This document shows, in pieces, positions 1 to 8,632 of a stretch of DNA of 25,291 nucleotides (position 1 is the stretch's first letter; the number at the start of each line of letters is the position of its first letter). Location: NCBI GenBank assembly GCA_964398215.1, contig CAYNNP010000073.1:1-25291 (forward strand). Reading direction: 5' to 3'. The stretch is from CAYNNP01 sp964398215. GTDB lineage: Bacteria; Planctomycetota; Planctomycetia; Pirellulales; Pirellulaceae. Position numbers and translations under genes: made by a program. The notes beneath the pieces were generated by a model. The model was not told the origin of the DNA. It saw nothing but the letters and a program-made list of their open reading frames with translations, and made no database searches.

Positions 1-78
1 AGGCCGACACAATTTTTGTTCGTTAAACCACAGGAGGGTTGCGGTGGTGCGTTATGTGAATGGCCTAACCCGTGTCTG

Positions 79-2424
79 CTAGCAGCTTTCTGTTGTCGAT
101 TGTTTTTCTAGTGCTGTTAGGCACATCAGGTTTTCTTCGCAAGTTGCTGGCAGGCGCAGGGGGGCGATCTTGTTGGGGGCGACAAATGACATTGCGTGCT
201 TGACTGCTAACCAGGGTGCGATCCCTAACATCAATGGTGGTTCGCCAACCGCCTTGCTCAAACGAACGTTGATCTGATGTTTGGAGTTGTTCACAAAATC
301 AATGTTGAACACTGCTGGTAAGTCGGTGATGTTTGGAATCTTGTAAGTCGTTGGGCCGGTTGATAACAATTTGCCCGCCGAGTCGTAAACCAAATCTTCT
401 GCCGTGCACCATCCCATGCCTTGGATGAACCCACCAATGACTTGGCCGTTGTCGATTCCGGGATTGATCATCTGTCCCAAGTCCATGACCAGATCAACAC
501 GATCGACTACGAGTTCGCCAGTGAAACGATCAATGGTCACTTCCGCAACAGCCGCGCCGGTGGTGAAATAGAAAAACGGTGTGCCTGTCCCCGTTTCGCG
601 ATCAAAATCCACGCCGGGCGTTGCGTAGAAAGATCTTTGCCCCAAATCGACTCGCGCTTGCCGCGCCAAATTGCAAAGTTCACCGAACGGTAGGCAGTTC
701 TCATTCGCTTGGCCGCGGCCATCAGAAACCTTGCCGCCAGTGAACAAGATGTCGGATGCGCTGGGCGGCGGAGTTGATGGTTTTTTGTTCGCAAACAGCT
801 CAGCGGCAAATTTTGCGAGTCGTTTGCGAATCTCTGCACATGCAATCACGGCGGCCGTGCCATTCAAGTCGGTTCCAGCACTGGCCGCGGTCGGCGATGT
901 ATTGTTGTTCTTTTCGGTCGATGTGGTCATCAACATTACGTCTTGCCAATCGATCCCAAGTTCATCGGCACACAGTTGGCGGATCTTTGTGTTCAGCCCT
1001 TGCCCCATTTCGGTGCCGCCTGTGGAAACCTGAACCGACCCATCGGTGTAAACATTTACCAATGCATTTCCTTGATTCAGGAATTTGCTGGTGAAAGAAA
1101 TTCCGAACTTGATGCCCGAGATCGCTAAGCCTTTTAAATGGGTATCGCTGGTAGCATTGAACGACGCGACCGCATCGATCCGGTCGCGGTACTGACTGGT
1201 CCGTTCGAGCTGATCGAACATTTCGGGCAACAAATGGTCTTTGACCAATTGACCGTAGGGAGTTGTATTGCGGGTCGCGTCACCGTCACGGTACAAATTC
1301 AATTTGCGAACATCGAGCGCATCAACACCGATTGTCTGCGCGATCTCTTGCATGATATTTTCGATCACGACCACACCCTGCGGTCCGCCGAATCCTCGAA
1401 AGGCTGTATTGGGTGGCAAGTTCGTACGGCAAACTTGGCCTTTGATGATAACGTTTGGCAAGTGATACACGTTGTCGGCGTGCAGCATGGTGCGTTCCAT
1501 GACCGAGGTCGACAGGTCCGCGAACGCGCCACCGTTGCTAAAGAAGTCAAACTGGGCGGCCGTGATCCGGCCTTCCGCATCGCAGCCGATCTTGTAGCGA
1601 CTGAGATAGGCGTGACGTTTTCCTGTCGTCAGCATGTCTTGGTCTTTTCGGTACACGATACGTGCTGGTCGATTTGTTTTTAACGCGACCATCGCAACCA
1701 TCAGGGCGGGCAAAGCGGATTGAGTTTCCTTGCCGCCAAATCCACCACCCATCCGTTTGCACTCACAGACGACTTGGTGCATCTGCAAACCCATCACCTC
1801 CGCGACGACGGCTTGCGTTTCCGTTGGGTTCTGTGTCGACGAAATCAACTTGATCTGATCAAGTTCGTTGGGGATTGCCTGACAGGCTTGGGACTCCAGA
1901 TAAAACTGTTCTTGCCCTTTGTTTCGGAACGTGCCTTGGATCACATGTTCAGCGTGTTTCAAGCCAGCATCAACATCGCCTCTTTGGATCTTGCGAACGG
2001 GGCCCATGAACGAGTTGGCATCGATGGCTTCGTCCACGGTCAGAATCGGTTGCGATTCCTGGCATTGGACTTTGATCAGCGCAGCCGCCTGACGCGCGAC
2101 CTCTCGCGAAGTTGCCGCGACAACCGCAACGGGTTGCCCCAAATAAGCGATTTCATCTTCTACCAAGAAAACTTCGTCGTGAAAGATTGGGCCAAACAAT
2201 TTTTGGCTGTCGATATCCGCGTGGGAAAAGACGGCGACGACTCCGGACAGCTTTAACGCTTCGCTACTGTCAATCGATTGCAAGAGTCCTGCAGCCACAG
2301 TGGTTCCCGCGAAGTCGACCCACAGTTCGCCAGCCAGGGCCGGCAGGTCTTCGATAAACGGCGCTGCGCCAGTCACGTGTCCGACTGCCGAGTCGTGCGG
2401 GATCGATTTGCCAACGTTGCTCAT
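79..2424 (-). CDS. xdhB: xanthine dehydrogenase, molybdopterin-binding subunit
   Basis: Large catalytic subunit (781 aa) of cytoplasmic xanthine dehydrogenase, which hydroxylates hypoxanthine to xanthine and xanthine to urate; about the length of other bacterial XdhB. Seen in the sequence: Q198 (in TQN), F229 and E233 in GGGFGGKE, R311 in VMER, R343 in NTAFRGFGGPQ, GTEMGQGLNTK, and E728 in VGEPP. By spacing these match Gln767, Phe798, Glu802, Arg880, Arg912 and Glu1261 of the bovine enzyme, i.e. the Mo ligand sphere and the purine-binding Glu/Arg pair, so the active site looks intact. The KFGISFT segment also matches the purine-stacking Phe region. The ATG overlaps the xdhA stop codon (ATGA), implying translational coupling. 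No xdhC or molybdenum-cofactor gene is in the window. Very sure of family; substrate follows from the conserved residues. Confidence 0.96.
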   Translation of the reverse strand: MSNVGKSIPHDSAVGHVTGAAPFIEDLPALAGELWVDFAGTTVAAGLLQSIDSSEALKLSGVVAVFSHADIDSQKLFGPIFHDEVFLVEDEIAYLGQPVAVVAATSREVARQAAALIKVQCQESQPILTVDEAIDANSFMGPVRKIQRGDVDAGLKHAEHVIQGTFRNKGQEQFYLESQACQAIPNELDQIKLISSTQNPTETQAVVAEVMGLQMHQVVCECKRMGGGFGGKETQSALPALMVAMVALKTNRPARIVYRKDQDMLTTGKRHAYLSRYKIGCDAEGRITAAQFDFFSNGGAFADLSTSVMERTMLHADNVYHLPNVIIKGQVCRTNLPPNTAFRGFGGPQGVVVIENIMQEIAQTIGVDALDVRKLNLYRDGDATRNTTPYGQLVKDHLLPEMFDQLERTSQYRDRIDAVASFNATSDTHLKGLAISGIKFGISFTSKFLNQGNALVNVYTDGSVQVSTGGTEMGQGLNTKIRQLCADELGIDWQDVMLMTTSTEKNNNTSPTAASAGTDLNGTAAVIACAEIRKRLAKFAAELFANKKPSTPPPSASDILFTGGKVSDGRGQANENCLPFGELCNLARQARVDLGQRSFYATPGVDFDRETGTGTPFFYFTTGAAVAEVTIDRFTGELVVDRVDLVMDLGQMINPGIDNGQVIGGFIQGMGWCTAEDLVYDSAGKLLSTGPTTYKIPNITDLPAVFNIDFVNNSKHQINVRLSKAVGEPPLMLGIAPWLAVKHAMSFVAPNKIAPLRLPATCEENLMCLTALEKQSTTESC

Positions 2425-3887
2425 ACTGCGGCTCCCGGTCGCTTGCTTCGGCCACCCGAGTCCACCAGATCATGAAAACACTTTACAAAAATGTTCTCGG
2501 CCAACTGGCTGCGATACGAATCGCTACCGCGGACGTCACTGATCGGAGTGATTTCGCTGGCAGCGATTTTGCCAGCTTGCCGCATGGTTTCGATCGAAAA
2601 TTCTTTGCCAACCAGCAATTCTTCGGCTTGGCGTGTGCGCACGACCGTGGGGCCGACACCGCCCAGTGCGATGCGGGCGTCCGTAATCGTATCGCCGTTA
2701 CGACCGATCAAAAACGCAGCAGTGAAGGTGCTGATGTCCATGTCGCGGCGTTTGGAGATTTTGTACAGCTTGAGTTCTTGGGCATCGATCCGCGGGCAGT
2801 GAATCGACTCGATCAATTCGTTTTCTTGCAAATCGAACTGTTTGTAACCTTGGTAAAAATCGTTGATCGAAACCTGTCGCGTGCCAGCGGTGCTGCGCAG
2901 ATTTAGCTTTGCATCCACCACGTACAAAAACGGAATCGAATCCGCGATCGGAGACGCATTGGCAAGGTTCCCACCGATGGTTCCCAGATTGCGAATCTGT
3001 GGACTGCCAAAGCGAAGTAGAACATCGGCAAAATCTGGATACCGCTGGTCAACGTAAGGCAGGATTTGTGTCCAGGTTGCGGCGGCTCCGATCACCAACG
3101 CATCATCGTCAGCTACGATTTCAGTCAGCTCATGGACTTGGCTCAGGCACATCGAAACGTCGCCGCGTGGTCGGCCATGATTGTGTTGCACGCCGATGTC
3201 AGTTGCTCCACCAACGATTCTGGCGCTTGGGAATTCGGCTTTGAACTCACATGCTTGGTCGAGCGTGCGCGGCATGAAAACGACTTGTTCGCCAGTGTCG
3301 ATTTTGATGGGGGAATCTTTCAACGAACCAAACACCGACATCATCGGCGCTGTGGCGTATTTTTCTTTGATCGATTGCACGTCTGTCGCGGAGACCGACC
3401 GGCCAGCTTCCATGATTTGGACGTAGCCGGTGCAGCGACACAGGTTTCCTGACAGCCCCAGTCGCAAGCAATCATCAGAAAGCGTCATGGCCGCCTGCTC
3501 GTTTTCTTCGAACAGGCCGTGCATGGCAACCACAAAACCAGGTGTGCAATATCCACATTGGCTGCCATGGCAATCTACCATGGCTTTTTGCACGGCCGAT
3601 AATTCTTGGGGTTCGCCAAGTCCTTCGATTGAAACCACATGGGCCTGATCCAGTTGATGCATGAACACGATGCATGAATCAACGGAGCGATACTGTAGTT
3701 CGTTGTTTGTTTGGCAGCGCCGGCCAACTAGGACCGAGCACGCGCCACAGTCGCCTTCGTTACATACGATCTTGGTGCCGACCAAGCCGAGTTGGATGCG
3801 AAGAAAATCCGATAGCGTCCACAGTGCCTGCGCGCCTGTGACCTGATGCGGTTTGCCGTTGACGAATAGCTGTATGAAGTCTCTCAT
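2421..3887 (-). CDS. xdhA: xanthine dehydrogenase, small subunit (2x[2Fe-2S], FAD)
   Basis: Electron-transfer subunit (488 aa) that carries electrons from the Mo site of XdhB through two [2Fe-2S] clusters to FAD and NAD+. N-terminal plant-type ferredoxin domain: C42, C47, C50 (CNEGDCGAC) and C72. Second, all-helical cluster domain: C111 and C114 (CGYCTPG), C150 and C152 (CRCTGY). FAD domain from about residue 195: VGGATD at 225-230 and TIGGNLANASP at 303-313, both typical flavin/diphosphate contacts of the CO-dehydrogenase flavoprotein family; C-terminal flavoprotein domain from about 380. Length is normal for the bacterial two-subunit enzyme. First gene of the xdhAB pair. On the minus strand TATAACT lies about 8 nt before the ATG, too close for a standard leadered promoter unless transcription starts at or near the ATG; I could not fit a good -35. 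Confidence 0.96.
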   Translation of the reverse strand: MRDFIQLFVNGKPHQVTGAQALWTLSDFLRIQLGLVGTKIVCNEGDCGACSVLVGRRCQTNNELQYRSVDSCIVFMHQLDQAHVVSIEGLGEPQELSAVQKAMVDCHGSQCGYCTPGFVVAMHGLFEENEQAAMTLSDDCLRLGLSGNLCRCTGYVQIMEAGRSVSATDVQSIKEKYATAPMMSVFGSLKDSPIKIDTGEQVVFMPRTLDQACEFKAEFPSARIVGGATDIGVQHNHGRPRGDVSMCLSQVHELTEIVADDDALVIGAAATWTQILPYVDQRYPDFADVLLRFGSPQIRNLGTIGGNLANASPIADSIPFLYVVDAKLNLRSTAGTRQVSINDFYQGYKQFDLQENELIESIHCPRIDAQELKLYKISKRRDMDISTFTAAFLIGRNGDTITDARIALGGVGPTVVRTRQAEELLVGKEFSIETMRQAGKIAASEITPISDVRGSDSYRSQLAENIFVKCFHDLVDSGGRSKRPGAAV

Positions 3888-3970
3888 TAGCCGAGTTATA
3901 CCAAGTTTGATGCGAAACCGTTGTCACAATGTTGGCTGCCGGTTTGCATCCGCCCTGGACGGTGCCAAAG

Positions 3971-5209
3971 TCAATCGATTGCATCGTAGATCACAGGTTT
4001 CAGTGCTTCTTCCATTTGTCCTGTGTAGGGCATTCGTTGTGTCAGCACGACGACGGCTAAATCGTCCGCGTCGGAGATCCAAAAGTGGGTGCTGGCCGCG
4101 CCACCCCAGCCATATTCACCAATTCGCAGATTACTTGGGTTGCCAGCTTTTTTTACGATCACATTGAACCCCAGTCCGAATCCGACGCCGGGTCGTGTAC
4201 CGCCGCCAATGCCAATCGGAAACGCCGGAACGGGCAACTGGTCTTTGGTCATTTCACGAATCGTATCGGACTTCAAGATTCGCACGCCATCCAGTTCCCC
4301 ATCGCGCAGCAGCATCTGACAAAATCGCATGTAATCAGTCGCCGTTGAAACCAGGCCGCCGCCACCAGAAAGCCAATTCGGTTTCTTGAGAAAATCGCTG
4401 GTTTCGGGTGCATCCATTACGCTCAGCCCGCCAACAAGTGTGGGGCTGTAGACAGCTGCCAAACGCGATTTCTTTTCTGCCGGGACATGGAATCCCGTGT
4501 CGACCATTTTTAGTGGCTCAAAAATTTGCTTGGTAAAGAACTCGTCCAATTTCTGTTCCGAAACGACTTCAACGATGTGGCCCAAGACGTCCGTCGAAAG
4601 GCTGTAATTGAATTTGGTGCCGGGTTGGTACAAGAGCGGTAGTTGTCCAAGTTTCTGAACCATCTGCGCCAAATCTTGCTTGCGACTCATCACGCCTTTT
4701 AGCAAGTACATGCCGTCGACGGCGGTCGTGGTAAACAGTCCGTAGGTCAATCCAGATGTGTGACGCATCAAGTCGCGAACCGTCGGCGCCCGTTCGGCTG
4801 GCACGGACTTTATTTCGTCGCCTTCATTGCTGACGAATACTTGCACGTTTTTCATGGCGGGCAAGTACGTTGAAATCGGTTCATCCAACTTCAGTTTGCC
4901 CTGTTCCACCAGGATCATCGCCGCAACACTGGTGATCGGTTTGCTCATTGAATAGATCCGAAAGATCGTATCCTTTTTCATGGGCAACTTGGCTTCGGTA
5001 TGCGCGTTTCCAACTGCGTCAAAGAAAACAATATTGCCACGGTGCGAAACCATCGTGACGACACCTGCAACCTTGCTATTGTCAACGTACTGCTGCATGA
5101 CCCGTTTGACTTGCGGCATCGCTACGGTGGTGGCGGCGCCCTTGTCCTGGCAATAGCCGGTGCAACTGATTGCACCACACAACAACGCTATGAATGCTGC
5201 TAATCTCAT
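3971..5209 (-). CDS. secreted serine hydrolase, beta-lactamase (class C / esterase) fold
   Basis: A 412-residue serine hydrolase of the class C beta-lactamase/penicillin-binding-protein-like family (Pfam Beta-lactamase). An N-terminal Sec signal peptide ends near residue 20, so it acts outside the cytoplasmic membrane. Visible active-site elements: SxxK tetrad S87-M-S-K90 in IYSMSKPITS, the Y-x-[NS]-type motif Y202-S-L in FNYSLSTD, and GWGGAAST near residue 367 in place of the KTG strand. This combination is typical of the esterase/peptidase members rather than true antibiotic beta-lactamases, and substrate cannot be read from sequence: an ester, a D-amino-acid peptide or a cell-wall fragment are all possible. 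It lies 83 bp upstream of xdhA on the same strand, probably as an independent neighbour. Start chosen because it begins the signal peptide directly. Confidence 0.88.
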   Translation of the reverse strand: MRLAAFIALLCGAISCTGYCQDKGAATTVAMPQVKRVMQQYVDNSKVAGVVTMVSHRGNIVFFDAVGNAHTEAKLPMKKDTIFRIYSMSKPITSVAAMILVEQGKLKLDEPISTYLPAMKNVQVFVSNEGDEIKSVPAERAPTVRDLMRHTSGLTYGLFTTTAVDGMYLLKGVMSRKQDLAQMVQKLGQLPLLYQPGTKFNYSLSTDVLGHIVEVVSEQKLDEFFTKQIFEPLKMVDTGFHVPAEKKSRLAAVYSPTLVGGLSVMDAPETSDFLKKPNWLSGGGGLVSTATDYMRFCQMLLRDGELDGVRILKSDTIREMTKDQLPVPAFPIGIGGGTRPGVGFGLGFNVIVKKAGNPSNLRIGEYGWGGAASTHFWISDADDLAVVVLTQRMPYTGQMEEALKPVIYDAID

Positions 5210-5272
5210 TTCTAATGTCTCTTGTTGATGAAACTGTTCAACTGGGCAAGTCGTTCGCCCTGAACTCGATTG

Positions 5273-8200
5273 CTAGTTGCGACCAGGTACGCGATTGATC
5301 GTCCAGTAGATTTCTTCTTCGAACGATTTGCCGTTGGCATCTGTGATTTTCAAAATCACGTGAGCTTGGTTCACACGCTGGATTTTGGGAATGACAAGCT
5401 TGATGCTTTTGCGGTCTGGTCCCACGACGACCTCTGTCGCGCCCATTGGATCTTTGCCGACTTTGCCTGTGCTGGGCGAGTACATTTCTGACCCGTAATT
5501 TTTTTGCCACAAGTAATTCCAATGTTCAGCGACATAGTTGCTGGAGTCGGAAGCGGACTCTGGATCGACTTCAAAGGAGAATCCGATTCGTAAACCATCC
5601 GGTTCGACGAGGCAGTCGCGAACCATGCGATGTTTTCTGCCGGTGTATCGCAGTCGCTGAATTCCTTTTTCCAGGATGCCGGGTCTGGCGCCGCCATTCC
5701 AACCGTGCAAACCAGTCGCATAGACTTGTCCGTCGGATGGATTCGTTCGTGCACGCATGATGCCGGTTCGAAAATCAAAGGGCAGTTTGATGATGGCGGC
5801 TTGGGCGATGTCGCCAAAATCTTGGATCATCGCGTATGACATCCAGCCTTTGCCAAAACTCGTGTGCAACAGATGCCCAGCCAGCGGACCGAATCGCTTG
5901 TCTTCAGCGAACAGTTGCCCACCCGACGAATTGTCAAACTCTTGCGGCATCCAAACCAATGGTTGATCAAAGTCCGTTGGAGCCACGACCTTTTTAATGT
6001 CAATCTTTCCACCATCGGGTTCCCATGCACCGGGTTTTGAATACGTCGGCACCCAGCCATAGAAACCTCCTGGCCGCAACAAATTGATCTTCGAGGCGGG
6101 GGTCCATTGGCCTTGGTTATCACTGTTGGTCACGCGACCGTCTGGCAAAATGCCCATCCCGTTGGGAGTTCGGAATCCAGTACAGTGGATGCTGCGCTGG
6201 AGCCCGTCGGGCGAAACCTTGACGACTTGGCCAGGCACCGCCGAGTCACCGCCATGGCCGCTTTTGGAGTAATACAAGTTGCCATCACTGTCGCGTTGCA
6301 GATCGAAATTGAACGCGTGAAAGTTGATCGAAACGTCTTGGTCGGCGCTGAAACTCTCGTAGAAGTCTGCTTCTCCGTTGCCATTGGAATCGTGCAATCG
6401 TACCAAGCGGTCTTTGCAAGTCACAATGATTTTGTCATCGACAACTAACACGCCAAACGGTTCGTACAGCCCCGCAGCAAACCGTTTCCACTTCAGCGAA
6501 CGAAGTTCTTGATCAACTCCAGACACGATCCAAACGTCGCCACCATAAGTCGTCACGACCATTCGACCATCAGCAAAGAACGCGATCGCGGATGTGCGAA
6601 ACCACGTGTTCCATGGATCGGAATCCGGTATCGTGATCGTGTCCATTGCATAAGCGTCTTGCTCGAGCCCCAAGTACCCGACGGTATTCAACGTCTGAGG
6701 CCAATTCGGCTTGCTGTGTTTTGCAAAATCATCAAACGAGAAACTCACAGCTCGATTTTCAAGCTCTTTTAGTCGCGGTTCAATTTCATCGTCGGCGAGT
6801 ACTGTCACATCGCTGCAGAGAATATCGATCTGGCGTGTTTCGTCATCTTCGGGAATCGAAACTGTGATTCTTCCTTGCTTATCCAAGTCGGCTTTGATTC
6901 CCTCTTGGTCACCGGCGACGTGTACGAACACGCCGCCAGATTCGACCAGGCCTTGACTGACGCGGCTCATCCATTCTTTATCACCGATGGCGGCGCACAG
7001 CAGCAGTTCTTGGCCCGGGCCGATTTTCAACTGGTGGCGAATCGTAGCTTTGTCAACACTGATGGGCGTGTGCAAGATTTTTCGTTCATCGATCTCGTAG
7101 TCCAGCATCACACGCTTGCCGGCCAGGTGATAGCCGTTGTAGTGCATCCAGTTTGGCGGTATCGGACCGCGTGGGTTCAGTCCTTCGCGCGAATAGTCAA
7201 GCGACCCATCGTGTCCCCATTGCCAGCCCGCTAACGCTCCGACCGGTGCGCCGACTGGATTCGCCGTTCCTTCGCCGCGCGGACGATAGTGCTGAGTTTC
7301 GCTGAGATCCAGATAGCCATCTTTCCAGACGCCAGCCTGGTTCATCGAGTGCAGATCAATCGACCAAGTCAACTGACCCAGATTGACCGTCAAGACACTC
7401 GAGAACTTTCGCTCGAGTTGCGACGCCAGCGCTGGCCCACGATCGCGAGGTTGCACATCGACCTCGGTTCCGTCCTTTGTTCCCTTGGGTAAGCCCGCCA
7501 AGTATTTTGCATCGGGTTTAGCATACTGCGGGTTACTATCCTTCATGAATGCTTCGCGAATGTAGTGAACGACTTGGTATCGTTCTTTGGGCGTCAAGTG
7601 CGACATGGCCGCCATCAACCCGTTGCCTTTGGTCAACGTCATGAACATCGCGTATGGATCGGCACCGAACTTCAGCTTCTGAGTGCCAAAAGCGCGGGCG
7701 GTCGGCAACGAAGGTGTGTTGCCATCGCTACCGTGACAGTTATAGCAATACCCGTGGTAGATTCTTTCACCGTCTTTGAAGTCACGTGAACGAAGTTTTG
7801 GGATGATGCCAGCGTGATCAAGTCCAACCGAGTCGTCTTTGGGAATCAACTGCTCGGGCGTCGGGCGTAATTCTTTCGCACGGTTCACTCCACCCTGAGT
7901 GACTTCCATGACGTAGGCAGCGAGGTCCAAGAATTCGCGTTGATCGAGCATCGCACCCATCAATCCATCGGGCATGATCGATTGGGGCAAGACTTTGCGA
8001 GCTTCGATTGTGTCTTGTTGGATCACAATTTCGCGAGTCAAATCGTCAAGCGGTCGCAGGCGCAGCTCGTCATCTGTTTCGCTGGCAATGATGCCCGTCA
8101 AGGTCTTGCCTTCGTCAGTGAGGATGCTGTGATTGCGGTAAGCATCTTCGATATGTTTGGACGGGTGCAAAAGGGATTCGATCACGAACTGGTCGGAAAC

Positions 8201-8458
8201 TTTGCGACCCAAGTCAGACAAGTTCGGGCCCAGTGGCGATTTTTTGGTTGAAGTGCTGTGACACCGAGCGCATCCAGCAGGCGACTGAAAGAACACCAAT
8301 GCACCACGACGAGCGTTCCCACGTAGCCGAGCTTGGTCGGCCAAGTATTTCGCCGAAACCGATTTTAGCTGCCGTTCAAGTGGCAACGGATGCCGTAGGG
8401 TTTCGGCCTGCAAGCAAGTGGTAGTAAAGGCAACACACAACGCGATCCAGATTTTCAT
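5273..8458 (-). CDS. secreted multidomain cytochrome c / DUF6797-like / beta-propeller protein
   Basis: A 1061-residue exported protein with a Sec signal peptide (cleavage near residue 18). Domain order as read: (1) a heme c domain with C63-A-R-C66-H67 followed by the SIMPDGL and LDLAAYV pattern typical of the planctomycete/verrucomicrobial putative heme-binding domain (TIGR02603 type); (2) a second c-type domain with C238-Y-N-C241-H242; (3) a middle region of about residues 340-480 (WSIDLHSMNQAGVWKDG) resembling DUF6797; (4) a beta-propeller of about residues 620-880 with sugar-dehydrogenase/sorbosone-dehydrogenase-like repeats (GFRTPNGMGILPDG, GQLFAEDKRFG); (5) a C-terminal beta-rich tail. 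Likely a periplasmic dehydrogenase or sugar-binding redox protein delivering electrons to its own hemes. Substrate unknown; carbohydrate is the usual guess for this architecture. Convergence of two hemes and propeller in one chain is family-typical in these phyla. Confidence 0.88.
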   Translation of the reverse strand: MKIWIALCVAFTTTCLQAETLRHPLPLERQLKSVSAKYLADQARLRGNARRGALVFFQSPAGCARCHSTSTKKSPLGPNLSDLGRKVSDQFVIESLLHPSKHIEDAYRNHSILTDEGKTLTGIIASETDDELRLRPLDDLTREIVIQQDTIEARKVLPQSIMPDGLMGAMLDQREFLDLAAYVMEVTQGGVNRAKELRPTPEQLIPKDDSVGLDHAGIIPKLRSRDFKDGERIYHGYCYNCHGSDGNTPSLPTARAFGTQKLKFGADPYAMFMTLTKGNGLMAAMSHLTPKERYQVVHYIREAFMKDSNPQYAKPDAKYLAGLPKGTKDGTEVDVQPRDRGPALASQLERKFSSVLTVNLGQLTWSIDLHSMNQAGVWKDGYLDLSETQHYRPRGEGTANPVGAPVGALAGWQWGHDGSLDYSREGLNPRGPIPPNWMHYNGYHLAGKRVMLDYEIDERKILHTPISVDKATIRHQLKIGPGQELLLCAAIGDKEWMSRVSQGLVESGGVFVHVAGDQEGIKADLDKQGRITVSIPEDDETRQIDILCSDVTVLADDEIEPRLKELENRAVSFSFDDFAKHSKPNWPQTLNTVGYLGLEQDAYAMDTITIPDSDPWNTWFRTSAIAFFADGRMVVTTYGGDVWIVSGVDQELRSLKWKRFAAGLYEPFGVLVVDDKIIVTCKDRLVRLHDSNGNGEADFYESFSADQDVSINFHAFNFDLQRDSDGNLYYSKSGHGGDSAVPGQVVKVSPDGLQRSIHCTGFRTPNGMGILPDGRVTNSDNQGQWTPASKINLLRPGGFYGWVPTYSKPGAWEPDGGKIDIKKVVAPTDFDQPLVWMPQEFDNSSGGQLFAEDKRFGPLAGHLLHTSFGKGWMSYAMIQDFGDIAQAAIIKLPFDFRTGIMRARTNPSDGQVYATGLHGWNGGARPGILEKGIQRLRYTGRKHRMVRDCLVEPDGLRIGFSFEVDPESASDSSNYVAEHWNYLWQKNYGSEMYSPSTGKVGKDPMGATEVVVGPDRKSIKLVIPKIQRVNQAHVILKITDANGKSFEEEIYWTINRVPGRN

Positions 8459-8632
8459 TCGTTTGCCTCGGTTCTCAAAAACTTGTTGATCATCTTGTTA
8501 ACCCTGATGATTCAAAATCACAGCTCACCTGCAATTTCATCTTTGCAATAGTTTACACCGTGTGGCAACGGGGACCGATGGCGAAGTCGGAGCTATGCGA
8601 TTGAGCGAGCGACGTGACTTGTTGCAACGATC

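Noticed and set aside
1..78. Gene or terminator at the left edge
   Set aside because: Only a weak 5-bp ACCAC/GTGGT pairing is visible and no coding frame extends from it.
671..1128. Plus-strand open frames opposite xdhB
   Set aside because: They are shadows of the minus-strand gene: no homology and no start signals, while the minus strand has all the catalytic residues.
79..2424. Suspected loss of a substrate-binding Glu in XdhB (RKDQDML)
   Set aside because: Counting residue spacing shows the key Glu is E233 in GGGFGGKE, which is present; the Gln in that segment is not the catalytic position.
3971..5209. Antibiotic-resistance beta-lactamase
   Set aside because: Fold family fits, but the YxN and KTG positions look esterase/peptidase-like and there is no resistance or mobile context.
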